In this document: positions 13,501 through 25,259 of the stretch, piece after piece
Layout of the letters: each line of letters starts with the position of its first letter
How positions within the stretch are numbered: the first letter of the stretch is position 1
Assembly: GCA_935421135.1 (NCBI GenBank)
Contig: OW285189.1
Span: forward strand, 13,227,072 to 13,291,071
Length of the DNA: 64,000 bases
Direction of reading: 5' to 3'
DNA from: Bugulina stolonifera
Lineage: Eukaryota > Bryozoa > Gymnolaemata > Cheilostomatida > Bugulidae
The notes under the pieces: model-generated
What the model was told of the DNA's origin: nothing
Databases searched by the model: none
Seen by the model: the letters and a program-made list of their open reading frames with translations, nothing else
Position numbers and translations under genes: made by a program

Positions 13501-16500
13501 ATTATCTCTTTTCCATTTGAATAAGGTATACCTAGACTCTCATTATTAGTATAACAATCCACTGGAAAGATAGTATTCCTATTATATACATGTAATAGTA
13601 TACATGTACATCTATGTAGTAAAAATATAATTGACAGGACTAAGTAAAGCGTGGTAAATAAATTTTTACAAAAGGAAGAAATTATGCTATCTACACTGTA
13701 AGTACATGTACATACACCGTATGTGTGTAATGAAGGTACATGTACATAGGTAATCTTTCTATGAATGGATTATTGGCTAGGCAAGCTGACAATTATAACA
13801 AGGATTTTTATGTGTGTGTGACCTAAAAACCAAATCTACCAACAAACATATTTCAGGCATTATATTATTACTATTATATTATATATATATTATTACTATT
13901 ATATTTCATATACATGTATAATATTATTACTAGCTACATGTAGAAATGTAGCTTTCTGCTTGCTCAATATTATAATGATTAACAAACCTCACACTTGACT
14001 TCAGTTAGCTCAGTGCTCAGGGCAGATTTCCCAGCAAGTTCTGTATTAAACCCTGAAATCAATTGCTACGTGTATATGGATTGACACAGAGAACTATGTT
14101 AATAGCTAGTGGTCTGCAAAGTTAACTGGATGAACTCAATTCCAACCAGTTTGCCTTCCAGTTTCTAGGGACACTGATTCACACACAATGCAGAACAAAC
14201 AGATCATTTTTGAGAATATGACTAACAGGGCCAAGGAAAAGGGACAACTCCCAACTGCACTGGTGATGTACACGTGAGCCCAGCCCTGGTAGAAATGAGG
14301 GAGAGGCAACATTAGAGGGGGGGGGGGGGATGTGCTCAATCCCAATTTTAGGTGAGAATGAAGATGACTAGACAAGGAATTGCCACCCAAGTATACCTTA
14401 CCATACGTTCATTCATGTTATAAATTGACAGAGACAAAGAAATGTATAAAATTTGTAATCTGGAGTTGTTTGCAGACAGTTGGCCTTGTTTTAACCAAGT
14501 AGCATATTAATATTATGAGATGCTGAAGATTATGTACTAAGTACAACATACTGAATTCAAATAGTTGCAAAAGCAAAAATATTTTTGGAGAACCATTGTT
14601 CCTGGGTACATATTTAATAGATTATAGTAAAAGCGTATGCATGAAACGCATGTATAAGATTGCACAAAAGGTGGCCATGATGTTTTGCAACCAATCTAGT
14701 GCTTCGGGGTGTGAGGTCCCCAAGGGTCGTTCTCTAATTCATTTCAAACACAGGAAAGATTCCCAGTCCTCCGTGATCACCCTCATGGACAACATACCAT
14801 TATTATAATGAGTTGACAGTTAGGAGAGGCAGTGCCTTGTCTAATGAACTCTTGTGTTTATGAGGTGTGTATAGGGAAACTGAAAGAGCTGAAGATTCCG
14901 TACTGTGTATGTGACCATGAAGCAGACGGACAGCTGGCTAGTTTAGCCTATCAGTGGAACTGTCCCCTGGTCAGTAATGATGGATGACTGGGTGTATTTC
15001 TCAACCCCACCAGCAATTCCTTTCTACTCTCTAGTAGTCAGTACTGTGCCAAATTCACATACATGTAGATGTGCAAATAACTACATGATTGTATATAACA
15101 TGATACTGGATACTGATGTAGGGACATGCCTCTGAGAGTATTAAGGATCATTCAATAATATCAACACTAAGTTTTGCAAAGTGTAGTTTTTACCAGAAAA
15201 CTTTATGGGGGGGGGGGGGGGGGCTCTGACATAAAATACCCAATATCACTGATAACCCTGTAATTTCAGCACAGATGGTAGAAACATAACACAACACTGC
15301 ATGAAGGCTCTATCCCTCGTATTTAGACTAGTACAGTTCAGTGAAGACATGTTCATTTAATTAGAACAAAATAAAATGATAATATAATGGAGTCAAGAGA
15401 TTGGTATTACCAGTGAAAAGATGTATACAACTACAACTAAACGCACTGTAAATATAATCAATAATAGTACCAACTACATGTATGTCATAGAGCAAAAGTG
15501 TAGATGTGTCGGCACCCAGACTATTATTAATAGGAACTGATGTATCAGCTTGATACTAATAATTATATAACTTTGCCAAACTAAAGTGTGGTGGAAATTT
15601 AAATTGGAACATACATGTACTTCAGTCTAGCCTCTGCTGCGAACTCCTTTGCTCTACGACAGTCAGTTTGACAAGTTACGTTCAGTGACAAAGTACTTCC
15701 ATATAATTGTAAGGTAAAAACAAAAAGAAACTGTATTCAACATTGTAAAATCAGGGTAAAATAGGATAATATCAATGAATTCATGGTTCTAAAAATATAT
15801 TATTATTCACTAAAGCATTTCAAACTACAAGTTGAAGTAAACTAATAAAATGAATTTATCATCATCGAGTGGTAATTACTTTCTCTTTACCCGAGATCGG
15901 GTCTCATAAGTACGCTTTGCCACTACACTGACTCGTTTTCGAATTGCTGACTTTCGCTTTTTGGTTGCCCGTGTATCTACTGCCAAGTTTCCATGCTTAC
16001 GCTTTGACCCTCTTGTTTTTTGTTCATTGTTTACAAAACAGCTTTCGTCTAGACATTTATCAATTTTTGGGGAAGCAGATCCCTGGGCAGCTTGGAGTCG
16101 CATGAGGCTAGACTTTGTATGCATTGCTGTATATGGTGTGTCACATGTGCTTGCAACTGGGGTCGGTGGACTGTCCTTCACAGAGCCAGATTTTGATTTC
16201 AAAAGATTTCTTAATTTAGCAGGTATACTGCTACCTGTTTTAGAGTTACTGGACACATCTACACATTTTGTTGCTTGCAAACCTGATATGGTTGCCTTGG
16301 CAGCCTCCAGCTCATCTCTAGTTTCTCTCAGCTCCTGCTCCTACAGAATGTACAAGATTGGAGTTTGAGTTCACTGCAATCACATGTAGCTTCTTGTAGC
16401 CACACTTGATAGAGACACCAAGATGTGAACAGATGTAGTAAGCCATCTCAGTGTATCGTGAACAATTATACTGGCATATCTACACACATCAGATGCCTTT

Positions 16501-19500
16501 TGTCTTATACAGTATCTACGTACCATTGTAGCCAACTTCTGCCTCAGGTCTAACATCATCTCACTTTCTTCCTCCTCACCCCTTCTAGGCTCTTTCTCCT
16601 CATCCCTTCTAGGCTCTTTCTCCTCCTCGTCACTGTGAGGCTCTTTCTCCTCCTTGTCATTGTTTTTCTCGGTGTTTAGGCTTTCTACATTAGATAACAA
16701 CATAGTGGGTAGTTATAGCAGCAGGGGCACAAGATACAGAAATATGAATCTGTCTTACCCGGAGTATTGTAACGTCCACAAATAATGTTATGTAGAACCT
16801 CCAATACATAGTTAAAGTGACCCAACCGCACGACGCCCAAAAATATATATTCCTTGGTCATGCATGTCATTAATTTAATAAATAGGCAAATGTATGCCTG
16901 GTATCACTGATGCTCTATTCTATGGGATAGCATTATTATTTAGATAAGGGTGTCTTCGCTACTACCATTCCAGGTATACTTATGACATTGTTGCCACTGT
17001 TTTGGAGCATTACACCAGACAGCTACTTGGAAATTCCACTACCAGTGCGCATGTACTAACACAAAGGAACAGTAGATGGGACATTATAGGGTAGTGCTAA
17101 TGGTCTACGTACCAAGTCTAGCTATTTTCTCCTGAGCTAACACCAACTCCTCTTCTACCTGTGATAACTTTGCATTTAGCTCCTACAATACAGTAAACGA
17201 CTTGCTAACAGAAGTAAATGAAAAATGTAGAATATAACTTGGCTTCCTGGAATGCTGATAATGGATATGTTAATATAAATGCTTAACAGTTCTTTTTTGT
17301 TGAATTTTGACACCAAAATAACTCGGATGCTTAGAGCTTTAACAATAATTCCGCACCATGCACGAAAACTACCCCATGTAACAATAGGTATATAGGAGGA
17401 AGCTTGTATAGAAATAATGAAGAAGAACATGCACTTAGTATCCAAAGCAAAAGGTCTGCCAAAATAACTCCCTATATCATGTAGACATCTATTATCCATT
17501 TCATTTGGAGTATAAGTTAGGAGGTACATGTTGTGCAAATATCTTCTACCCCAACAACAAAGGGTATTCATGGGGAACCCCCCCCCCCCATCACCAGCTA
17601 TTCATTCCATAATGATGAAGTAGCTCTGATTGGTTTAGTATTTAGTTCTAACCTCACGCTTTCTCTCTTCTGACTTGTAGATGGCAGCAGTTATACGTTT
17701 CACCTTGTTCTCAGAGTGCTCCTCCCACTGCTGCTTCTCCTCTGCCATCCTTTGTCTGATAACAACCATAGTATAGTGATTATGACTGTGAACAGACTAT
17801 ACTGTTGCTAATAAGCATGGATATAAAACTAGCAATATTTAGACAACTATAATATACCAGATATGTAACACAAGACACATAGTGGCCAAGTAGGTAACAC
17901 AGGCTAGCGCATGATGTAAATAAGGTATATAATACATGCCAATTATATATAGTATACATGTACATGTAGTACATACTATGTATGTATGTATATGAATATG
18001 TAGCATACATTATATATGCTTATGATATATAATATAGGTAGGACCTATATAGTATACATACATACATGTACATATTCATGATGCAAATAATATTAGGTAT
18101 ATAGTATACATATTATGTACGTACTCATTCCTGTCATCAATTTCTGACAACTGTTCAATCAGCTGTTTGCTGATCTCCTCCCTTAGTTTAGGCTCAAGCT
18201 CCCTCTTCTCACGCCTCTCTTTCTTCAGCATGAGGTCGGCTTCAATTAGTGTCTTCTTCAGCTTGTTTATCACCTCCATATGCTCAGCATAGCGTGGACT
18301 GCATGCTTCATCTGTCATATGCAAGTAGAGAACATCTAGTTATAACCATTAAAGTGGTTGTGACACGTGACTTAACGCACAAAATTACGCAACGCAGAGT
18401 TGTCCCTTACTGTATATTGGCAAAGAAGGCTGAATGTTCACTGATGTATTCCACTAGACAGAACAAATTATTTGAGCTCAATGTTAATATCCTTAAACAA
18501 AAATCTTGAAATTCCCGCCCAATGATTCAGGTAGACATGGTTAGAAAGATCATATGAATCTTACAGTTACCTCCATCTTCATCTTCTTCCTTTAACTCTG
18601 ACAGGTCTGCAAACTCTTTCCTCTCTTCTGAAACATATTTATACACCCTTAATATATTACATGTCCCACATATACAGTATAATAGCCATTAGGCATTATT
18701 ACACATCACACAAAATATATTACAGTATGTTAACCATATTACCTTATATAATTCATTACAAAGGGAGTGGAGTTACATGTTCCCTATTTAATTTATAAAA
18801 TCGGTGGTATGAACCCTCTCCATTATATTGCATATAATTTACATACATATAATGCACATATACATAATAATGTATACGTGTACATGTATATGTACATGGT
18901 TAGGTGGCATATGTGATTCACACAGCAAAGCAAGAACTGAACAGGTAAACCATGTAAAGCTACACATCGTATGCATTCAGAGAAATCACCTGCTGATGCC
19001 CAGGATATTGTGTCCCTGCCGTCCCCCTGCTCCTGGGCTATGGATAGTTGCGTTTTCTTAGGAATAACAGGCTTTTCAGCCACAATCTGTACTTGTTTAG
19101 CTGTAAACATAATATACGCCGTGTGCCAGTTACAGCTTCATAACTAAGTTTATACAATGTGGTCTTGCAGCATGCACAGTATAATATCTCCACCAGAAAA
19201 TTATATACATTGCATGCCAAAGTCTGCAAAAAGATGCTTCAAATGAACACATATGAAGCACGCTGTATACAGTTTCAATTTTCCATCAAAGGCGGTCTGC
19301 AGCTCTATGGTGTATTTATAGCATCTTGCTTGTTTCCACTCTACTTGTAGCTCAAATCAAATGTTACTTTACTTCAACCAAGTCACAATCAAGTACTGGA
19401 ATAACAAAACTATAAACCTGGAGCCAAACAGGTTTGTTTGAGAGTGCAGTAACATACCAATGGCAGAAAACTTGAGCACTTGCATGTTCTCATCAAATGA

Positions 19501-22500
19501 ACTGGCAGAGGGGTTAATATTGACCAGCATACAAGCCTTTCCTTTGCCAGAGAAGAAGGTCTGAAATAATCTTGTTAGTTTACTTTCTCTAAATGGTACA
19601 ACCTTGTCCTTAGATGTCCTAAAAGGAAGCCAATGCATCAGAATAATAATAGAACATGCATGCAAGACATGTTTGAAAGTCCAGATTTAAAAATTCACAA
19701 GTATAAATAGGATATTAGGTATATCGCAAATAGTGCTGAGGCTTCATTTAATAACCGAATGCAATCTGGGTGTTCAGGGGTGACTAATGCTTGTTCTGAA
19801 GGGAAGTCCCATTATAATAAATATTATTATTAGACATAGCGTGCTGTGTATTATTAAATAAAGTTAATTTTTATCGCTGCATATTGCTATTTATCCAGCG
19901 TGCACGTGTAATATCCGAATATGCCTATTATAGCCAAATAATTGACAGTCAAAATTGACAAGTGTGAACTGTTGAATAGATTAGTACCTAAGTTTCTGAA
20001 GCTAGATCACTTGAATGGGACAGGGAGAAGAAAATCAACTTCAAATAACAGAATGTAAGTAAATGAACAGGTCAAGTGTAACATTAGCTGACAAGACTTA
20101 CTTTCCCAACTGGTTCTCTCTCAGCATCTTTATACACCTGCCCAAAGTTGACAGAGATATGTTGATATTACTAGCCTCCTTCAACCTCTCACCAACATTA
20201 CCAGTACGACTGGTGCGTTCAGAACCCGCCAGATCACAGAAACTAAATCTACAAGAAGCCATTGAATGTACATTGAACCAAGTCCTGGAACGCCTATATA
20301 TTGCCCTCAATTGTTTTGAAAACATGTCGCCACAACATTGCATTACGATGGATCAAATATACTGTGGTCAGAAAGTATCGCTGGGTTTAAGAGCATCGCC
20401 TTGTGCTACAATCACCTAGCTCTAGGAGAACTAGTGCATAGGTGAGAACACAGCTTCTCTCTCGGCCTATTTATCAATCACTCCACAGTATACCATTCCT
20501 ATTACTGATGCAGTATCTGCAGTAGCTATACAGTATATTACCACTACTGCTGCTATTATGTACTAGTACTACTACTGCTGCTATGTACTACTACTACTAC
20601 TGCTGCCACTATGTACTACTACTACTACTGCTGCTGCTGTTGCTACAACCTACAGTACTCCTGCAGTAGCTATACAGTATATGTAACTGAAAAACTTACT
20701 GACTCATGTAGGCAGTATGAGGATTCACAGTGTCAGCTACTCGGATGACTTTGATGGTGAATATACAATGGCTACGGCTGGAGCTCTCGTTCAGTTTGGT
20801 GCAGGCGTACTGCAGGTTCCTCTGGCCAAATGTGAGAACTTTAAGTGCTTCATCTGCAGAGGTCACTTGAATGTGCTTCAAGTCTACCAAAGGTACAGAA
20901 TAAATTATGATCAATGGCCATCTCCCACCCTACTCTATTCTTCTGGTAGTTTCATTTTCAACCACTAAGCAAACATAACATACTTGCATATGGTAAGACT
21001 TTCCCTGTTGTTGAATGGGTCAATAATCTTTAGCAGAGAAACAATTTGGTCATTTGTAACTAATGACAACTTCGAATGGCTACCGCTGCTGTCTAACCTT
21101 TAATGTAAGGATTGCCATGTTTATCCTCTCGCAAATTCATTGTCTTTCTTTTCTTCTCCAGCTTGATAGTTTTTGCCAGAGGTTCGAGAAGATCGTGAAT
21201 CTGGTCGTTGTATATTTCTGCAAATGATACCCAAAGAGAGAATCTGATGTTCTCCTGACCCTCCATTTCGATACTACTTCTACCTCCATAATCTCCACCT
21301 GGCAAATATATATGACCATTAGCAACTTGATGATATAAATTGAATGCCAAGAAGTCCATTTCTCAACTTCATTAGGTATAGATGATTGCATTATTGAATA
21401 TAACATATCTAAATCCAGCATTAAAATACATAAAATTGTTGCTGACAGCACTGTACAAAGAGAGAAAAAGTAACATTTGTTAGTACTGCTCATCATATTT
21501 ATTGGCTTTGAACAGTCATTCCACAAGAGTTTCAACTAAAATTCGCCTAGCATAACACTGCTATGCATTTTAAAAATTTTAGTTGTGAGCTCTCTTCCAA
21601 TATACATGTTACACTCAGAAGTTATTAACACACTATACCGGGTGGGAATTTGAATATTTATAAGTACCATAATAACAACAATGAAGAAAAATCCTTTTGA
21701 TTAGTACATTGAGTGACCCGACTGTTCTCTAGAACTCATGCACCGAGTCAATTAACCTACACACCTTCTAGAATACTCTCTCCGATGGAAGATTGTGAAG
21801 CCAAAGAATCACAAGAAGCATACATGTATGATGGATCAACCATCATTTTCTACAAGAACATAATAATCCGAGCTGTAATGAAACAAATCTATCGTGACAT
21901 CACTAGCATGTGCTTAACATCGCTACACTGTGGTCAGAAAGTATCGCTGGGTTTAAGAGCATCGCCTTGTGCTACAATCACCTAGCTCTAGGAGAACTAG
22001 TATATAGGTGAGAACACAGCTTCTCTCTCGGCCTATTTATCAATCACTCCACAGTAGCCTATACCATAACTAATATTACCACAGTATTCACTAGTGCATC
22101 ATACCACTAATAAGACAACCTAATGCAGCCTAGTGCAAAAATTGTCACAATATATCACACTACATGTAGATATACAGGCAGTGCTCTAGCTTAATTCAGT
22201 TGGATTTTTCAAAAATCATTGTGTGATGAGGATTCAATTTGCAATTGCTACGGTTGTCTTTTGAACAGTCATACATTTGTCACACAATACCCTACATCGT
22301 TATTGAATGGTTTTGGTATCATGAAGTAAAATACCAGATGTGATCCCAATAAAATGAAATAGGACAAACGCTGCTTAGTTTCATAAATGTTTAACAACAG
22401 TACATTGGCAAGTCATAACATACAGTGGCAGCATCCATAACCATAGTCTTGAATTTTTCTGCATCATTCATCTCATTCATGGATAGTTTCTTGACTTCAC

Positions 22501-23869
22501 TATACAACTTTGGTTTTAAATCGCAAGCCTCATACTGTTTGTCTCCAATACTGTTAAATATCAGCTCCAATGACTGCGGAACTATTCCTTGCTCTTTCGC
22601 TGATCCTGAAAGAAGAATATAACAATATATTATTACTGTTAGGGCCTATATGATATTTTACGTTAGTGTCCTATTCTCAATGTTCATTGCTTAGTGTTGA
22701 GGTACTTCAGTGTAGTAACGATTTTAGTACTAGCACTTTTAAAGTCAGTCCTAAGAAAAAAGAGAACTGTTATAATTAATATTGTTTGAAGAGCCTCACA
22801 GCACAGAACAGGTTTGACGTACTCATTAAGAAACGCCATTCACTTTACTCACAACATACCATCAGGAATTGAAAATACAATGCTTCAACAGCATTTCAAG
22901 TGCGCCAACAAAGTCTACTTTCCATCTTCAGGCTCTTCAGACAGTATTAAACAGTCAAACAACTAATGAGAACTTCCATAGCCAAGTTATATGATAAACA
23001 ACTGAAAAACTACCTAACATCGTATAAGTTTTTCCGGAATTTGTGACACCGTAAGCAAAACACAAGCAGTTTTGTCCGCCAACAAAATCCTTGACCATAT
23101 CAAGCATACAATCCTCGAATAGGACCTTCTGCGATGTCAATTCATCATATATACGGTTAAAACTGTACGATGTTATCGTTTTGCCGCAACCATGTACACT
23201 GTGTTCATATGTCTTTGAAGATTTGGGAGCAATCATGTCCACCTGTGTGGAGGTTTTCACTACAACGCAGCCCTACAAAAGGAAATATAGGACATTTATA
23301 TAACCATGTAACAATGCGTTAATTCAATAAGCTAGGAAATTTTAAGTCTTAGCTATTAGTTCGTTATTACGTCAATTAGGTAAGTGGGTTACTAAAAACA
23401 CAATTTCTTATGCATTAGTGTTGGCGAGGAACCAATGATCTCAATTTTTTAAAGTCAACACCCAACTCACTTAATCTACGATGGCTAATCTGTGGCAAAA
23501 TTGAAAAACATGAATATTTATCATTTTGAAACCTACAATATAGGCTACAGAAAGTTCATTTGCAATGCATACCCTTGTTGGCTACAGGAAAGTTATTTGT
23601 TATCAATAGTAAATCCAGAACCGACAGACACCAACCTGATTCTCATTTCTTGCTTCCTCTTCTGTTGACAATGGCCGAATTCGTAAGAAAACTCGCATTT
23701 TTTCTGAGTCTAGTGAATTGGGTACTGGGGGTGGAGGCATTGAAGCTTTCGTAGGAGATTCAGCTGACAATTCAGACAGCAGATTTTTTCTTATGTCGGA
23801 TACACCGCCATCCTCAATAGAATCAAGTGAGTCGACAAAAAGATCGTTACTGTTGCAAGATAAAGACAT
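4526..23869 (-). CDS. KIF20B: KIF20B-like (MKLP2/MPP1 class) mitotic kinesin, long form
   Basis: Plus-end kinesin of the KIF20 family, which acts in late mitosis and cytokinesis. Exons: 23869-23636, 23272-23014, 22605-22424, 21849-21765, 21298-21098, 20883-20700, 20248-20102, 19618-19458, 19100-18990, 18627-18571, 18311-18125, 17755-17653, 17182-17113, 16684-16524, 16340-16283, 14052-13988, 13282-13079, 12943-12765, 12271-12136, 11862-11629, 11210-11007, 10810-10696, 10547-10409, 10200-10143, 9587-9441, 9093-8908, 8534-8409, 8198-8046, 7555-7469, 7174-7094, 6772-6602, 6445-6305, 6002-5907, 5738-5627, 5092-4914, 4609-4526. All 36 exons agree in phase and sum to 5,097 nt (1,698 aa). Layout: motor about residues 57-485, coiled coil to about 1,500, basic tail. 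Exon 15 may instead use a donor at 16235 in the same phase (1,714 aa). Human KIF20B, as I recall it, is about 1,800 aa. The 16.3-to-14.05 kb join is the least certain. Confidence 0.8.
4914..6002 (-). other. KIF20B: Kinesin C-terminal tail exons (KIF20B-like end)
   Basis: Exons 33-35 encode a non-coiled, Ser/Thr-rich basic tail: [53 protein letters not shown] and [15 protein letters not shown]. The last exon (4609-4526) adds [13 protein letters not shown] and ends after MHPK. The SPS, AKKI and PKR-x-KRKLY-like pieces resemble, from memory, the end of vertebrate KIF20B, a region with Cdk-type TP/SP sites and nuclear-localisation-like clusters. This supports the coiled-coil exons from 14052 down belonging to the kinesin rather than to a separate gene. 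Confidence 0.65.
5286..5372. repeat. 16-bp tandem repeat, about 5-6 copies
   Basis: Unit TATTATGTCCACTGTA, alternating with TATTATGTACACTGTA. It lies in the kinesin intron between exons ending 5627 and starting 5092. Confidence 0.75.
9926..10128. repeat. Imperfect tandem repeat of about 50 bp, 4-5 copies
   Basis: Each unit contains GTGTAGACAGTTGATTACAT, a form of TAACACTTAC and a form of ACACAGTGATAG. The array stops just past the donor of the exon ending at 10143, in the intron between exons 24 and 25 of the kinesin gene. Confidence 0.7.
14616..14986 (+). pseudogene. ASTE1-B fragment (intron 1 end plus exon 2 start) inserted in a kinesin intron
   Basis: About 370 bp matches the region 47939-48260 of ASTE1-B: the shared intron block GATTATAGTAAAAGCGTATG, a diverged middle, then CTCCGTGATCACCCTCATGG and the exon-2 start. 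The exon part encodes [10 protein letters not shown] and [12 protein letters not shown] up to SNDG, then breaks at a TGA and the match ends. Because intron sequence is included, this is a DNA-level copy and not a processed pseudogene. It lies antisense to the kinesin, in the 2.2-kb intron between exon 15 and exon 16. Confidence 0.85.
15876..23869 (-). CDS. KIF20A: KIF20-type kinesin, putative short form (868 aa)
   Basis: The first 14 exons are shared with the long form, but exon 15 is read through from 16340 to a TAA at 15876, giving 868 residues, close to KIF20A. The motor has the P-loop GVTNSGKT (153-160), switch I NESSSRSH (352-359) and switch II DLAGSE (387-392). It also has the long KIF20-specific insertion between the P-loop and the strand [15 protein letters not shown]. 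After FSAI a neck and coiled coil follow ([20 protein letters not shown]). The read-through tail carries LRNLL, several SP/TP sites (DSPPTP, CDTPY) and a strongly basic end ([15 protein letters not shown]). These features recall the KIF20A tail, from memory. Alternatively the read-through is intron sequence and only the long form exists, but an open, low-complexity-free 135-codon tail is unusual for an intron here. Confidence 0.65.
16560..16670 (-). repeat. Exonic repeat encoding acidic EEKEP motifs
   Basis: Within kinesin exon 14, a 24-30-bp unit repeats about three times and encodes variants of EEKEPRRDE. The array stays in frame and forms a highly charged spacer in the stalk between coiled-coil segments. 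Such in-frame minisatellites often vary in copy number between individuals. Confidence 0.75.
20361..20490. mobile_element. 130-bp MITE-like element, copy 1
   Basis: Bounded by ACTGTGG...CCACAGT short inverted ends next to TA dinucleotides. It is almost identical to 21927-22056. The interior contains an imperfect hairpin (CACCTAGCTC...GCATAGGTG). It lies in the kinesin intron between the exons at 20700 and 20248. Confidence 0.65.
20565..20646. repeat. Compound (ACT)n/(GCT)n microsatellite
   Basis: Runs of ACTACT and GCTGCT alternate with TATGT spacers in a kinesin intron. Confidence 0.8.
21927..22056. mobile_element. 130-bp MITE-like element, copy 2
   Basis: Same element and orientation as 20361-20490, 1.57 kb away, differing at only a few bases. 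It starts ACTGTGGTCAG and ends CTCCACAGT. It lies in the kinesin intron between the exons at 22424 and 21849. Confidence 0.65.
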
Positions 23870-24117
23870 CTTTCTGTAAAAGAGTTAGACACCTGATGCA
23901 AGAGTCACAACATAATGGCAGGGCAGTCTACTTATTCAGAACAAGAAACGAGTACCATGTTTTAGGTGAGCGATTACTGTAAAAATTTATCCAATCCCAG
24001 TTGTCGGTAAAACTGCTACATATTTTAGGCACAGAGTATGCTCATTTGATTAGGTCAATAATATTGTGAGAGTTTTTCAGTTAGATATCTACTATATTAA
24101 TATGGGACTACAACTAA
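23870..24117. other. 5' flank of the kinesin gene
   Basis: About 250 bp between the kinesin ATG (complement of CAT at 23867-23869) and a SINE. The core promoter would be expected here, but I see no clear TATA box or initiator. Confidence 0.3.
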
Positions 24118-24356
24118 GGGAGCTGCCGTGGCCTAGTGGTAAGGGCTCTGGACTTTCATGCGGGAGTCCCAGGTACAATTCCCATAAGGGTCATTGGTGG
24201 TGTTAGGAAGGGCATCCAACCTTCTAATGCTCCTGCGCTACATCAGTAACTTTGCCATTGGTGAAGTGCCTTCTCCACCCCAAATTAGAATAAATGCAGA
24301 TCTCTGTAGATCTTTGCTTTCTTACCTGGGATTAATAGTGGGAAGTAAAATTGGTA
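24118..24356 (+). repeat. tRNA-derived SINE, family 1
   Basis: The head has a tRNA A box (GTGGCCTAGTGGTAAGG) and a degenerate B box (AGGTACAATTCCC). It is followed by the tRNA-unrelated module GTGTTAGGAAGGGCATCC and a body ending near GCAGATCTCTGTAGATC. Copies lie at 57115-56815 and 3193-3040. Transcription would be by RNA polymerase III. Confidence 0.8.
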
Positions 24357-25259
24357 AGTTCTTTTAATATGGGACTACAACTGTAGAGAGTATAGACTTG
24401 TTCCTAGTGAGTAGGGACAAAAGGCAAACAATTCCTTAATAGCTGCCCTACAGTCAAAAAAACTATGTGCTAATGCATATGCTCACATATCTCAAGAAGA
24501 TTTGCACTACATGGCACTAATTAGTCAAAGTTCTGCTTCGTACAGCCGGAGAACCAAAGAAAGGAACATCAATTGCTTCTTTCAAAGAAGACAGTGCTGG
24601 TCCTGACAGTTTACACTCGGAATTGTGATCAGATTAATTACAGTGACCCAGACAGTTCAAAAATAGTCTTGGATGCAAAAGAAGGGAATTTTGCAGGAAA
24701 ATGAACAATGTTCCATTATGTTGGACTTGTCAACTCTGTTGATGCATACAAAATCCAGTTGCAATTTGTAAAGTGCATCGGATCTACTAATAAAATGTTT
24801 GTTATCAATAAAGAAAGTGTTGCAAAGAATGCTGTGATCATATCACCATGCTACTGTCTTGCCTTGTACTGTATAAACGAGAGCAATACTGTTTTAAAGA
24901 ATAACTTGTGACGGCAGAATAAATTCAGAATTAGAATTCTACACCTTATGCAGTACATTGCTGTCTTTCGGTAATAAAATATTTTACAAATTTGCAATAA
25001 CTTAAGCAACATCATATTTGGTCTACAACTATAAAACAATGTGATTTACTTTCCTAGAAAGCCCCCAGTGTCAATTAAATTTTGAAGTGTTGCAACTGTC
25101 ACAGTAGAAGCTGAAGCTCCTCAACTCAAGCTACAGTAAAATATTGCTTGGATTTATAATTCCTAAAGTAGCTGCACATGTTCTCAACATTTTATATTTA
25201 ACAAGGAAAGTGAGAAGCAAAACAATTGGGTAGAGCATTGCTAAAAACACATTATATAA

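Noticed and set aside
4526..14052. Coiled-coil exons as a separate gene
   Set aside because: No upstream start exon was found, the first exon needs one base from a preceding exon, exon 15 supplies it in phase, and the tail resembles KIF20B. Kept as a stated uncertainty.
14136..14390. 84-codon minus-strand frame in a kinesin intron
   Set aside because: Low-complexity proline/leucine translation across a poly-G run, no splice support, no recognisable domain.
24118..24190. Functional tRNA gene
   Set aside because: A and B boxes are present but the B box is degenerate, no acceptor stem closes, and the same head occurs in other SINE copies.
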